Under the pieces are notes generated by a model. The model did not search any database. It was given only the letters and a program-made list of their open reading frames with translations, and was not told where the DNA came from. This document shows, one piece after another, positions 14,094 to 23,053 of a stretch of 64,000 nucleotides of DNA. The DNA is from Rasiella rasia. Its GTDB lineage: Bacteria; Bacteroidota; Bacteroidia; Flavobacteriales; Flavobacteriaceae. The number at the start of each line of letters is the position of its first letter. The stretch's first letter is position 1. Both the position numbers and the translations under genes were made by a program. The stretch covers positions 1,565,501 through 1,629,500 of the forward strand of contig NZ_CP049057.1 of assembly GCF_011044175.1 (NCBI RefSeq), given 5' to 3'.

Positions 14094-16460
14094 TTAGAAT
14101 CGGGCTAATAAGCCGCCACCCCAGCCATATCGGTTATTGTAATTTGCCTGTAACGAAAAATTTCGGGATAGGATATATGAAGCTCCCACCAGCCATTGGG
14201 TTTCCCCCTGATAAGATGTGTCTCCTATATCGTTCACCCATCCAAAGTCTGCCCTATATTCATATTCGCCTTCCAGAAAAATTCTTGGAAAAATCAAGAT
14301 TTCCCTGTCCAGACGAATTCTTGGGCGCAGTTGATGGTCCATACTCACATCTACATTAAATCTATATGGCGTAAAATACTTTACACCGACCAATCCTACG
14401 GTATTGAAGGTTTCATATGAATCGGGTGTGGAAGTTTCGGTATTTACCCCTACATAGAGACGCACCCAATCATTTAGATATCTATTATAGTTCACTTCGG
14501 CCTCAAGGTTCTTGTTATAGTCGAACTCTGCTCTTAAACCAAATCCATTTCTGATATTGCTTGACATCAAAAAGAGTTCGTTAAAATTTGAGCCTAAACG
14601 AGCCAATCCCCAAGAATAGTAATGGTCTGTTTCATTGATAAGTTTCTGCATTGGATAATCTTTCATTCTTTCGTCCCTTGGGGTATCGTAACTAAACACT
14701 CGCGCCATACCACCCATCATATGGTATAATACGTGGCAATGAAAGAACCAATCGCCATATTCTTCGTTATAAAATTCTATGACCACTTTCTGCATTGGTG
14801 GTACATTGACAGTATGTTTTAATGGGGAACGTTCACCATTTTCGTTGATGACCCTAAAGTAATGGCCGTGCAAGTGCATAGGGTGGTGCATCATTGTGAG
14901 GTTATTAAGTGTAATTCTGGTTACTTCACCTCCTTTTATATTTATCTTGTCAGTTTCTGATAATGGCACACCATCCATACTCCAAACATATCGTTGCATA
15001 TTGCCGGTCAGGTTCAACAGGATGTCATTTACTGGCAAATCAGCATTGTAGATGGTATTTTCCTTTGCTTTTAAGAAATCATAGTTGAAGTAGGTTTTAC
15101 GGGTATCATAATTAAAGGATGAAGTGTCTTTCATCATCATAGACATATTGTGACCCATATCGCCATTCATTTTATCAGTAGGTTCAGTGGATTTAATTGG
15201 CATTGAATCCTTTTTCATTCCTATCGTATCATCCATCTTCATCTGGTCGTTCATTTTGCTATCTTTCATTGACATATTATCGTGCATCCCCATTTTCATT
15301 TGGTCGTCCTTCATATCCATCTTCATTCCATAATTCTCCTTCAAATATTCTGGTGTTTTCTTCTTTTTGTTACCTACCATTGCAGGTGCGCCCATTTTCA
15401 TATCCATTTTAGCCATTTGCTTCATCATCTCCACTTTATCAGGTCTGTCAATTCTTTTAGCTGGATAGAGAGTCCCGCTCCCTAATTGTATAGAGGTATG
15501 ACCAGAGCCATCTTGTGCCGTAGCGGTAACCTCTATAGCACCTTCGGGAATAGTAACGATAACATCATACGTCTCAGCTATACCAAAGAGAAATCTGTTT
15601 TTAGAAACGGGCTGCACATCAACACCGTCACTTGCAACTAACAATGGATTACCACCACCGAAATCCACCCAGTAGTAAGTAGAAGCCGAGGCATTGATAA
15701 AGCGAAGACGTACTTTTTCCCCTGGTTTAAATTCTGGATATTCGGCAAGTGATTTACCATTGCTCAAGAATGCGGGATAATAAATATCTGCTATATCAGC
15801 ACCTTCCATTCTATCTCTCCAGAACTTAAATTGTGCTCCCAAGGCACCTTCTTTTATGACTCTACTTAATGGTACTGCTGTTCCTTTTTTAACTTGATAC
15901 CACTCATTTCCCCTTTTAAGGTTTCGCAATACATTCATTGGGTCCTCGTTGGTCCAATCAGATAGAACAACTACTAAATCTTTGTCATAATCCAATATTT
16001 TTTCTTTAGGTTGAATGACTATTGAACCATAAACACCGCTTTGCTCCTGTAGCATCGTATGGGAATGGTACCAATAGGTTCCTGATTGATTAATAGGAAT
16101 TCTATATTGAAATGTTGTACCGGGCTTTATTGGCGGTGTTGTTAAATACGGTACGCCATCATAAAAGTTGGGAAGTATCAACCCGTGCCAGTGTACTGAG
16201 GTTTCTTCATCCATTTTATTGGTTACATTAATGATGGCAAGGTCGCCTTCGTTAAATTCCAAAACCGGTCCAGGAATACTACCATTGATAGTCATTCCTT
16301 TAGCGGTTACACCTGCGAGTGTCATTTCGTTTTCTTCAATAGCAAGGTTATACTCCTTAACAGGTCTTCCTTCTTCTTCTCTATCTTGTCCGTTAGTTCC
16401 CACTTGAGCAAATACAGTAGAAGAAAACAGCAGTAATGTGATAATTCTTAGTATTTTCAT
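14094..16460 (-). CDS. Multicopper oxidase fused to Met-rich linker and CopB-like barrel
   Basis: 788 residues from ATG at 16460, which gives a clean signal peptide (MKILRIITLLLFSSTVFA); an upstream ATG at 16502 would hide it. The oxidase part is a CopA/PcoA-type laccase with HWHG (90-93), YHSH (131-134), HHPMHLHGHYF and FFHCHVLYHMMGGM, covering the type 1, 2 and 3 copper ligands. A roughly 100-residue Met/Lys/Asp-rich insert (MAKMDMKMG, MKMGMHDNMSM, GHNMSMMMKD) lies between cupredoxin domains. After the last copper site, about 180 residues resemble the CopB/PcoB outer-membrane barrel (ARLGSNFNELFLMSSN, RYGWGGGLLARF ending in Phe). So one protein combines PcoA- and PcoB-like parts, likely oxidising Cu(I) near the outer membrane. 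Confidence 0.9.
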   Translation of the reverse strand: MKILRIITLLLFSSTVFAQVGTNGQDREEEGRPVKEYNLAIEENEMTLAGVTAKGMTINGSIPGPVLEFNEGDLAIINVTNKMDEETSVHWHGLILPNFYDGVPYLTTPPIKPGTTFQYRIPINQSGTYWYHSHTMLQEQSGVYGSIVIQPKEKILDYDKDLVVVLSDWTNEDPMNVLRNLKRGNEWYQVKKGTAVPLSRVIKEGALGAQFKFWRDRMEGADIADIYYPAFLSNGKSLAEYPEFKPGEKVRLRFINASASTYYWVDFGGGNPLLVASDGVDVQPVSKNRFLFGIAETYDVIVTIPEGAIEVTATAQDGSGHTSIQLGSGTLYPAKRIDRPDKVEMMKQMAKMDMKMGAPAMVGNKKKKTPEYLKENYGMKMDMKDDQMKMGMHDNMSMKDSKMNDQMKMDDTIGMKKDSMPIKSTEPTDKMNGDMGHNMSMMMKDTSSFNYDTRKTYFNYDFLKAKENTIYNADLPVNDILLNLTGNMQRYVWSMDGVPLSETDKINIKGGEVTRITLNNLTMMHHPMHLHGHYFRVINENGERSPLKHTVNVPPMQKVVIEFYNEEYGDWFFHCHVLYHMMGGMARVFSYDTPRDERMKDYPMQKLINETDHYYSWGLARLGSNFNELFLMSSNIRNGFGLRAEFDYNKNLEAEVNYNRYLNDWVRLYVGVNTETSTPDSYETFNTVGLVGVKYFTPYRFNVDVSMDHQLRPRIRLDREILIFPRIFLEGEYEYRADFGWVNDIGDTSYQGETQWLVGASYILSRNFSLQANYNNRYGWGGGLLARF

Positions 16461-16534
16461 AGTTTTCTCATAGTTATTGTTTAACAAAAATATTATTGAC
16501 ATTCAGTTTGTTGTGTTATAATTTTGGTTCATAT

Positions 16535-17101
16535 CTATATAATCTTGTCCAAAGGATTTCTAAAATTTTTCTGCCCATCCTTATAATCGCTAAGGCTCAT
16601 CCCGGTCTCACTTTTAAATTGTTTGCTTAAATGATTGACATTGCTGTAATCGAGCAATTGGCTTATTTCTGTGAAATTATAATCGGGTGTCTGTATGAGT
16701 TCCTTGACCTTTTCTATCTTCAGTTTGATAAAATATTTTTCAATAGTGATTCCCTCGGTAATGGAAAATACCTTGCTGATTTTTGAATAGTCCCTTTGCA
16801 ATTTATCCGCAAGAAAATCGGATAACTTTCCTTCAATTTCAAGGGGCGTTACATTCAATAACTTTATCAATTCAATTTTTACTTTCTCGGTTAATTTATC
16901 CTCGGTAGAAGTGATGAGGGCAAATCCATTTCTGTCTAAAATTTCGATTAGTGTGTTCAATTGTTCTTTTTCATCGATATCCAATCGAAGTCTTCCCAAC
17001 TCAATATCCAACAGACCAATCTTTAGCTTACGTATTTCATTTTTCAAGACTTTGATGCAACGGTCGCACACCATATTTTTTATGTAAAAATCTTTTACCA
17101 T
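16535..17101 (-). CDS. AraC-type regulator with N-terminal HMA-like CxxC domain
   Basis: 188 residues. The N-terminal 60 follow an HMA-like pattern with NMVCDRCIKVL (metal-site CxxC at about residues 12-15), then a beta-rich stretch (LLDIELGRLRLDI). The C-terminal half is an AraC/XylS helix-turn-helix pair: IEKYFIKLKIEKVKELI, then FTEISQLLDYSNVNHLSKQF. Inferred role: a one-component copper sensor whose CxxC domain gates DNA binding. It lies inside the copper operon between cusC (its ATG is 2 nt after that stop) and the oxidase, so it is probably autoregulated. No other regulator was found in the cargo. Confidence 0.85.
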   Translation of the reverse strand: MVKDFYIKNMVCDRCIKVLKNEIRKLKIGLLDIELGRLRLDIDEKEQLNTLIEILDRNGFALITSTEDKLTEKVKIELIKLLNVTPLEIEGKLSDFLADKLQRDYSKISKVFSITEGITIEKYFIKLKIEKVKELIQTPDYNFTEISQLLDYSNVNHLSKQFKSETGMSLSDYKDGQKNFRNPLDKII

Positions 17102-17103
17102 TG

Positions 17104-18402
17104 CTATTGAATTAAATAATTGATTATAGATTGTTGCACGTAATACATCTGAACAGATTCTATTTGATTCATCTGAAATTTTAATTGTAGTTCCTGTATA
17201 TCGAGTACGTCATTAAAGTCTATAGTTCCCGTTTCATAATTCTTGATTAGAATTTGCTCGGCATCTTTGGCCTGCTTTAGATTCTTACTCTGAGTATTGA
17301 ATTTAATTCGGGCTTGGTTGCGTTGGGATATCGCTTTCGCGAAAGCGGATTCCAACACATTTAATCGTTGCTCTTTTTGGGTTTCGATTTCCTGTTGGCG
17401 TAGTTCATTTTGCCTTGAAATTGACTTATATCGATTATTAAAAATTGGAATAGAAACCGAAACCATAGGCATCAACACATCCTTACCATTGTCTATTGGT
17501 TTCATATCCGTACGCTCGCTTACAGGTAGGTAGTCCACACCAAAACCAATCATAGGTAGGCTCTCACGCTGATTGAGCAGTTCTGATTGTGCTATGGATT
17601 CGTACAATTTATCGTACTTGAGCAGTTCAGGATTGAGCGATAGTGCGTCTGTTCCGTATATAGGGTCATTCTCTGGGATTTCCATTGTTGCAACTACATC
17701 AACCGTACTATTTTCATCCCGATTTAAGAGATTATTGAATGTTGTTTGTTCTGCGCTAAATTCCTCTTCCAATACCTCTTTTTGCTGCTGCAATTCATTT
17801 TGACGTATCTGTAACCGCAATACATCTACCGCAGATGCCTTGCCCACTTCTACCGAAGTCAGGGCAAGACGCTCATAAGTTTTTAATAGTTGGATGTTCT
17901 CGTCGAGTACCTTTTGCTTTGCTCTTGTTTCATACAATCTGTAATAGGATTGCGCTACTGAAAGCGCCAATTTTCGTTTGGCAATTGTGATTTCCACATA
18001 TTCAGCTTCGGCTATTGAAGTCGCATAGTTTTCACGTGCGGTAACGGTACCAAACCAAGGCAACATTTGTTTTACGCCTATCCGTGCTCGTTGTGCACCC
18101 ACTCTTGTTTCTGGCTCACTTACAAAATAACCTGCGCTTACTTCCGTATTGGGTAGCCAGTTTGCTTCATTGACTTTTTCTTCGGCAATATTGTAACGCA
18201 ATTCAAAAGCCTGAATTTCTGGGTTATTAGCTTCAGCTTCTTCAATGTAGCTTTGTAGTTGTTGCGCCTGCCCGCTGATTGAAATCAGTCCAATGCTCAT
18301 TATTAGTAGTGCGTTCAGGTGGGCTTTCGCACTTCGTCTTCGCTCAGCATAAACTTCAGCGGAAACAAACAAAAGACAGATTATGATTTTAATATTTTTC
18401 AT
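17104..18402 (-). CDS. TolC/CusC-type outer-membrane channel
   Basis: 432 residues of the TolC/OEP family: LQSYIEEAEANNPEIQAFEL, EVSAGYFVSEPE, RIGVKQMLPWFGT, and long heptad-rich helices (SAVDVLRLQIRQNELQQQKE, GTIDFNDVLDIQELQLKFQM). It forms the outer-membrane duct of the CusABC-type copper pump. It overlaps cusA by 4 nt. The N-terminus is odd: a signal-like stretch ending SAEVYA is followed by ERRRSAKAHLN and a second hydrophobic run (ALLIMSIGLISISGQAQ). This suggests a repeat inserted into the signal peptide region (18331-18362). Another in-frame palindrome encodes ESAFAKAISQ. Confidence 0.88.
   Translation of the reverse strand: MKNIKIIICLLFVSAEVYAERRRSAKAHLNALLIMSIGLISISGQAQQLQSYIEEAEANNPEIQAFELRYNIAEEKVNEANWLPNTEVSAGYFVSEPETRVGAQRARIGVKQMLPWFGTVTARENYATSIAEAEYVEITIAKRKLALSVAQSYYRLYETRAKQKVLDENIQLLKTYERLALTSVEVGKASAVDVLRLQIRQNELQQQKEVLEEEFSAEQTTFNNLLNRDENSTVDVVATMEIPENDPIYGTDALSLNPELLKYDKLYESIAQSELLNQRESLPMIGFGVDYLPVSERTDMKPIDNGKDVLMPMVSVSIPIFNNRYKSISRQNELRQQEIETQKEQRLNVLESAFAKAISQRNQARIKFNTQSKNLKQAKDAEQILIKNYETGTIDFNDVLDIQELQLKFQMNQIESVQMYYVQQSIINYLIQ
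17332..17347. repeat. Dispersed 16-nt palindrome in cusC
   Basis: Perfect CGCTTTCGCGAAAGCG, in frame, encoding SAFAKA in a TolC helix. Confidence 0.75.
18331..18362. repeat. Second repeat type inserted in the cusC signal-peptide region
   Basis: Contains CTTCGTCTTCGCTCAGCAT, resembling a TTCGACTTCGCTCAG-type dispersed repeat I recall from Bacteroidota genomes. It encodes AEVYAERRRS, which interrupts the signal sequence. Confidence 0.45.
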
Positions 18403-21400
18403 TTGTTTGCTCTTTTAAGTTGGTATTCTTTTTTCCAGCTATATAATACTGGTAAGAGGAAATAAGATGTGACGTCGATTATCATTCCGCCAAAAATGGG
18501 AATGGCCATCGGTATCATAATGTCGCTTCCCTTTCCTGTAGATGTGAGTACTGGCAACAATGCCAAAACTGTGGTCACGGTGGTCATCAAACAAGGACGT
18601 ATGCGTTTTCCTGCGGCTTCTAATGTGGCGAGACGTATGCCTTTTTTACTGTCTGGCTCGTTGCTTTTGAAGGATTGGTCTAAATAGGTTGCCATTACGA
18701 CACCATCATCTGTCGCAATACCGAAAAGGGCAATAAAACCGACCCAAACGGCCACACTTAAATTGATGGTTTTCATATTGAACAAATCCCGTAGGTTCTC
18801 GCCAAAAAAGCTGAAATTGAAAAACCAATCCTGACCGTATAACCAAATCATTATAAAACCACCTGCAAAGGCTGCAGCGATGGCAGTAAAAACCATAAGG
18901 GACGTAGAAACCGACCTGAATTGGAAATACAAAATCAAGAAAATGACCAGCAAACAAAGTGGCACAACTACCGATAACGTTTTTTCTGCTCGCAATTGAT
19001 TTTCGTAAGTTCCCGTAAATCGGTAACTGATTCCTTGCGGCACGACCAAATCGCCATTATTGATTTTCTGTTGAATGAGTGCTTGTGCATTTTCCACCAC
19101 ATCTACTTCGGCAAAACCATCGAGCTTATCAAACAGCACATACCCAATCAAGAAGGTGTCTTCACTTTTAATGACCTGTGGACCTTGCTCATATCGTATA
19201 TCCACCAGTTCTCCCAAAGGAACCGGACTTCCAGTTGATACAGGAACATAGATGCTTTTTAAGTCTTCTGGATTTGCTCGCAATTCCCGTGGATAGCGTA
19301 CACGCACACCATAGCGCTCACGGCCTTCTACTGTTTGGGTAAGTGGCATACCGCCCACAGCAACTTGAAGCACTTCCTGAACATCCATAATAGAGATTCC
19401 GTAGCGAGCAAGCTGGTCTCTTTTAATGTCAATCAGCAAATAAGGTTTACCCACGATGCGATCTGCAAAAACGGCTTGTTCTTTGACACCTTCGGCTTGT
19501 TTTAGGATGTCTTCCAATTGCAGTCCAAAATTTTCTATGGTTTTTAAATCTGGGCCTTTTACCTTGATACCCATAGGTGCTCGCATACCTGTTTGCAGCA
19601 TAACGAGTCGCGTCTCGATGGGCTGCAACTTGGGCGCAGAAGTCACGCCTGGGAATTTGGTCACTTTTACGATTTCATTCCAAATGTCATCAGGACTACT
19701 GATTTCCGGTCGCCAGTTTCGATAATATTCCCCGTCATTATCTTCAATCAAATCATTTCGTGTTGCACTTGTTTTGAGTTGTGCCGCTTCGTAGTTTGCG
19801 TCATCATCGATTTCATTATTGGGGTTAATGATGAACTTGTTATCTTTAAGAACAAATAGACCATCATCATTTACACGGTAGCGTTGTCTTTCGCCATTTT
19901 CATTTCGCATATATTCAGACTTATACTGAATCACATTTTCATACATCGATAGTGGTGCAGGATCCAATGCTGATTCAGTTCTACCCGCTTTCCCAACTAC
20001 GGTTTCAATCTCTGGTATGCTTGCCACGGCCATATCGAGCTGTTGCAGTACACGTTTATTTTCTTCCACACCAGCGTGAGGTAGAGATGTTGGCATCAAC
20101 AGGAATGAGCCCTCATTAAGTGCAGGCATAAATTCCTTACCAGTGTTACGCATTATGACAATACCTAAAATCAGCACCGTGGTTGGAATTAGTAGAAACA
20201 GGTATCGGTTTTGAAGTGCCCATCGCAAAATGCTGTCATAGTACCTTCGGAAAACGGTAAACACACCAAGTAATCCAAAGCAGATAATCGCTACAAAAAT
20301 CAAATTCATTAGAATACTGCGGTCAAAACCAAGTGGTCGCCAGTATTCGGCTAATAGCACGACGATAGTAATACAGGAAATGATGATATTGATAACGTTT
20401 TGATTGATGTTGAGCCTGTAGCCAGCAATGGTATGGTTGTATTCCTTTTTCGCTTTAAGCGAAAAGAATAAACCACTACATCCAAAAGCTATCAAAATCA
20501 ACCCAAGCCAGTAACCAAATACAAGTGCAGTGATGCCGAGTGCGATTAAAAGACCATTCAAAAGCAGTTTAGATCGCTGGCGAACGTTTGTTTTTCTGAA
20601 AAGGAACGCGGCAAATGGCGGTATTAAAAACAGCGCGATTACAAGCGATGCAGAAAGTGCCATTGTCTTTGTAAAAGCCAATGGTCTGAAGAGTTTCCCT
20701 TCGGCACCTATCATCGTAAACACAGGTAGGAAACTGATAATCGTCGTGAGCACAGCGGTTAAAATTGCACCAGAAACTTCCGCAGTAGCGTTGTAGATGA
20801 TTTCGTTTGTAGTGTATTCTATTCCGCTTTCGCGAAAGCGTAATTTTTCATCTTCCAGATGCCTAATCATATTTTCGGCAAGTATGACGCCCACATCCAC
20901 CATAGTACCGATAGCAATTGCAATTCCTGACAAGGCAACAATGTTGGCGTCCACATTAAAGAGCTTCATTGTTATGAAAACCATTAATACGGCAACAGGC
21001 AACAAACCAGAGATTAGAATGGATGCACGTAGGTTGAACACCATTACGATGATGACCAAAATGGTTATCAGTATTTCAAGCGTGAGGGCTTCATTGAGCG
21101 TGTGAAGTGTTTCCTGAATAAGTTGCGTGCGGTCATAAAAGGGAACAATGGTCACTTGCGAACTACGACCATCTGCCAAGGTTTTTGTGGGTAGTCCGGA
21201 TGATAATTCAGCTATTTGGTCTTTTACATTATTGATGACTTCCAATGGGTTTGCGCCATAACGAGCTACCACGACACCGCCAACCACTTCGGCACCTTCT
21301 TTATCTAAAATACCGCGGCGCGTTTGTGGTCCAAGATGAACATTTGCAATGTCTTTGATTCGAATAGACGTGAAATTTTCAGAAGCGACCACCGCATTTT

Positions 21401-22184
21401 CGATATCAGCAACAGATTTCACATACCCCAGACCACGAACCAAGTATTCCGCTTGATTAATTTCCAACGTCTGCGCACCGATGTCTTGATTGCTTTCCTT
21501 GACCGCCTTTACAATTTCACTTAAGCCGATGTTGTACTGCCGCATTTTCTCAGGGTCAACATCCACTTGGTATTCTTGGACGTAACCACCAATTGAAGCC
21601 ACTTCAGAAACACCGCTTGCCGAAGACAATCCGTATTTCACATAATAATCCTGTATGCTACGCAATTCCTGTAAATCCCAACCGCCAGTTACGTTGCCAT
21701 TTTTATCTCGACCTTCCAGCGTGTACCAAAATATCTGCCCTAATCCCGTAGCGTCTGGACCCAATGCAGGGTTTACACCATCGGGCAACAAATTAGCGGG
21801 AAGGGAATTAAGTTTTTCGAGAATACGGCTACGTGACCAGTAGAATTCTACATCTTCTTCAAAAATGATATAGATACTGGAAAACCCGAACATTGAAGAG
21901 CTTCTGATTGTCTTGACACCAGGAATGCCCAACAATGAAGTTGTGAGAGGATAGGTAATCTGGTCTTCGATATCCTGCGGTGAACGCCCTTGCCATTTGG
22001 TAAAAACAATTTGCTGGTTTTCGCCGATGTCTGGAATGGCATCAACAGCTACAGGATCAGTTGGTAAAATACCTGTTTCCCAATTGAAGGGTGCGTTAAC
22101 TACTCCCCAACCTACAAATAGGGCGAGTAATATTACGGCGACAAGTTTATTTTCAATGAGAAATTTTATGCTTTTATTTAGCAT
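18399..22184 (-). CDS. cusA: CusA/CzcA-family heavy-metal RND efflux transporter
   Basis: 1261 residues, HME-RND family. N-terminal helix, then the first periplasmic loop (TKWQGRSPQDIEDQITYPL). TM4 contains IAIAIGTMVDVGVILAEN (about 421-438), with the single-Asp pattern of metal pumps rather than the double Asp of drug pumps. The second periplasmic half holds RLVMLQTGMRAPMGIKVKG, whose Met residues fit a Cu(I) path. TM10-12 follow with FGIATDDGVVMATYLDQ. The protein has extra hydrophobic sequence around residues 540-640, making it longer than E. coli CusA. The palindrome peptide RFRESG lies at 449-454. It is the second gene of the operon; its adaptor gene is at the far end. Confidence 0.95.
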   Translation of the reverse strand: MLNKSIKFLIENKLVAVILLALFVGWGVVNAPFNWETGILPTDPVAVDAIPDIGENQQIVFTKWQGRSPQDIEDQITYPLTTSLLGIPGVKTIRSSSMFGFSSIYIIFEEDVEFYWSRSRILEKLNSLPANLLPDGVNPALGPDATGLGQIFWYTLEGRDKNGNVTGGWDLQELRSIQDYYVKYGLSSASGVSEVASIGGYVQEYQVDVDPEKMRQYNIGLSEIVKAVKESNQDIGAQTLEINQAEYLVRGLGYVKSVADIENAVVASENFTSIRIKDIANVHLGPQTRRGILDKEGAEVVGGVVVARYGANPLEVINNVKDQIAELSSGLPTKTLADGRSSQVTIVPFYDRTQLIQETLHTLNEALTLEILITILVIIVMVFNLRASILISGLLPVAVLMVFITMKLFNVDANIVALSGIAIAIGTMVDVGVILAENMIRHLEDEKLRFRESGIEYTTNEIIYNATAEVSGAILTAVLTTIISFLPVFTMIGAEGKLFRPLAFTKTMALSASLVIALFLIPPFAAFLFRKTNVRQRSKLLLNGLLIALGITALVFGYWLGLILIAFGCSGLFFSLKAKKEYNHTIAGYRLNINQNVINIIISCITIVVLLAEYWRPLGFDRSILMNLIFVAIICFGLLGVFTVFRRYYDSILRWALQNRYLFLLIPTTVLILGIVIMRNTGKEFMPALNEGSFLLMPTSLPHAGVEENKRVLQQLDMAVASIPEIETVVGKAGRTESALDPAPLSMYENVIQYKSEYMRNENGERQRYRVNDDGLFVLKDNKFIINPNNEIDDDANYEAAQLKTSATRNDLIEDNDGEYYRNWRPEISSPDDIWNEIVKVTKFPGVTSAPKLQPIETRLVMLQTGMRAPMGIKVKGPDLKTIENFGLQLEDILKQAEGVKEQAVFADRIVGKPYLLIDIKRDQLARYGISIMDVQEVLQVAVGGMPLTQTVEGRERYGVRVRYPRELRANPEDLKSIYVPVSTGSPVPLGELVDIRYEQGPQVIKSEDTFLIGYVLFDKLDGFAEVDVVENAQALIQQKINNGDLVVPQGISYRFTGTYENQLRAEKTLSVVVPLCLLVIFLILYFQFRSVSTSLMVFTAIAAAFAGGFIMIWLYGQDWFFNFSFFGENLRDLFNMKTINLSVAVWVGFIALFGIATDDGVVMATYLDQSFKSNEPDSKKGIRLATLEAAGKRIRPCLMTTVTTVLALLPVLTSTGKGSDIMIPMAIPIFGGMIIDVTSYFLLPVLYSWKKEYQLKRANK
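20445..20466. repeat. Near-palindrome in cusA
   Basis: Arms CTTTTTCGCTT and AAGCGAAAAG, in frame, encoding FFSLKAKK in the extra hydrophobic region. Possibly a diverged copy of the CGCTTTCGCGAAAGCG family. Confidence 0.4.
20825..20840. repeat. Dispersed 16-nt palindrome in cusA
   Basis: Perfect CGCTTTCGCGAAAGCG, in frame, encoding LRFRESG just after TM4. Confidence 0.75.
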
Positions 22185-22292
22185 ACGATTTGATTATTAG
22201 ATAGTTGAAATTGTGCAAAATAGAAAATACTGTACACGAGATTTAGCCCACTACAGCGTAACTGTTGGGCTTTGTTTCAAAAGTCTAATAAA

Positions 22293-22712
22293 TCAAATTA
22301 AAAAAGTCTGGTGCAGCACTTGCACATCCCGTTTGACAAAGGGGGGCGGGTAATCGATGAAAGGAACATCGTTAAATTCAGTTCCTTCAAAAAGACTTAA
22401 ATACGAATATGTAAATGAGGCAACAAAGACTTGTTGCTCTAAGGTAAGTTGGTCAAATGAAACTTTTAAATCATCCTTTCCTTCTTTAACGACTTGCTTA
22501 TCCGTACAACACGTTTTTTCTGAAAGGGTTGGGGTCTCACAACTGGTTGTAGCCTGAGCTTTTTCCATTCCACAAGTTTTCACTTTCTGAACGAATGAAA
22601 AATCTACCAAAGAATCTCCGCAATAATGCATATCAATAGTAAATGACATCGTAGTCATAAGAACTACGGCTGCCATAAAAATTGCCATTGATTTGTGAAT
22701 AAATTGCTTCAT
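22293..22712 (-). CDS. HYC_CC_PP family small secreted protein
   Basis: 139 residues. N-terminal signal/membrane segment (SMAIFMAAVVLMTTMSFTI), then the signature elements DMHYCGDSL, TCGMEKAQ, KTCCTDKQ and YPPPF. The Cys and His residues suggest metal binding. The family is, as I recall, named for these motifs and is often encoded next to copper genes in Bacteroidota; its activity is not established. It is the first gene of the copper operon, about 108 nt upstream of cusA. A chromosomal paralogue lies at 55588-55995 with the same ending (LxxTFLI). Confidence 0.82.
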   Translation of the reverse strand: MKQFIHKSMAIFMAAVVLMTTMSFTIDMHYCGDSLVDFSFVQKVKTCGMEKAQATTSCETPTLSEKTCCTDKQVVKEGKDDLKVSFDQLTLEQQVFVASFTYSYLSLFEGTEFNDVPFIDYPPPFVKRDVQVLHQTFLI

Positions 22713-22719
22713 TTAAATG

Positions 22720-22727
22720 CAAAATTA
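22720..22727 (-). promoter_or_regulatory. Possible -7 element of the copper operon promoter
   Basis: TAATTTTG on the minus strand fits the Bacteroidota TAnnTTTG box, 7 nt from the ATG at 22712, giving a nearly leaderless transcript. No TTG was found at the expected 19-22 nt upstream, so confidence is low. Confidence 0.35.
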
Positions 22728-22909
22728 CAAAAATTTAACAATTATTATTAAGATTAACATTTATTTGTTTTGCTAATAGTGGTTCCAAAAAAGCTATTTT
22801 TCTTTATTAGAAGCTATAAATGCTATGAAAATTAGAATTAAAAAATGTTCTTTATATTCATTTGGTACCGTATAGTAGCATCGTGAATTAGAGACTGGAA
22901 AACTGTGAA

Positions 22910-22930
22910 ATGTTGTACCTATGTTGTACC
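22910..22930. repeat. Tandem ATGTTGTACC direct repeat near the tRNA 3' end
   Basis: Two copies of ATGTTGTACC separated by one base (22910-22919, 22921-22930), between the operon promoter and the tRNA terminator. They may be integrase arm or core sites of the element boundary; inferred from position only. Confidence 0.4.
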
Positions 22931-22937
22931 CAAGGCA

Positions 22938-22969
22938 TAAAAAAAGGCTTCCGATTTCTCGAAAGCCTT
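22938..22969 (-). terminator. Terminator of tRNA-fMet
   Basis: Arms AAGGCTT (22944-22950) and AAGCCTT (22963-22969), with a T tract on the minus strand at 22945-22938. It lies 12 nt beyond the tRNA 3' end. Confidence 0.75.
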
Positions 22970-22980
22970 GCTCTGCTTAG

Positions 22981-23053
<73 letters not shown>

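Noticed and set aside
15197-15485. Plus-strand ORFs opposite the Met-rich region of the oxidase
   Set aside because: They are the antisense of Met/Lys/Asp repeats, giving His/Phe/Ser-rich artefacts.
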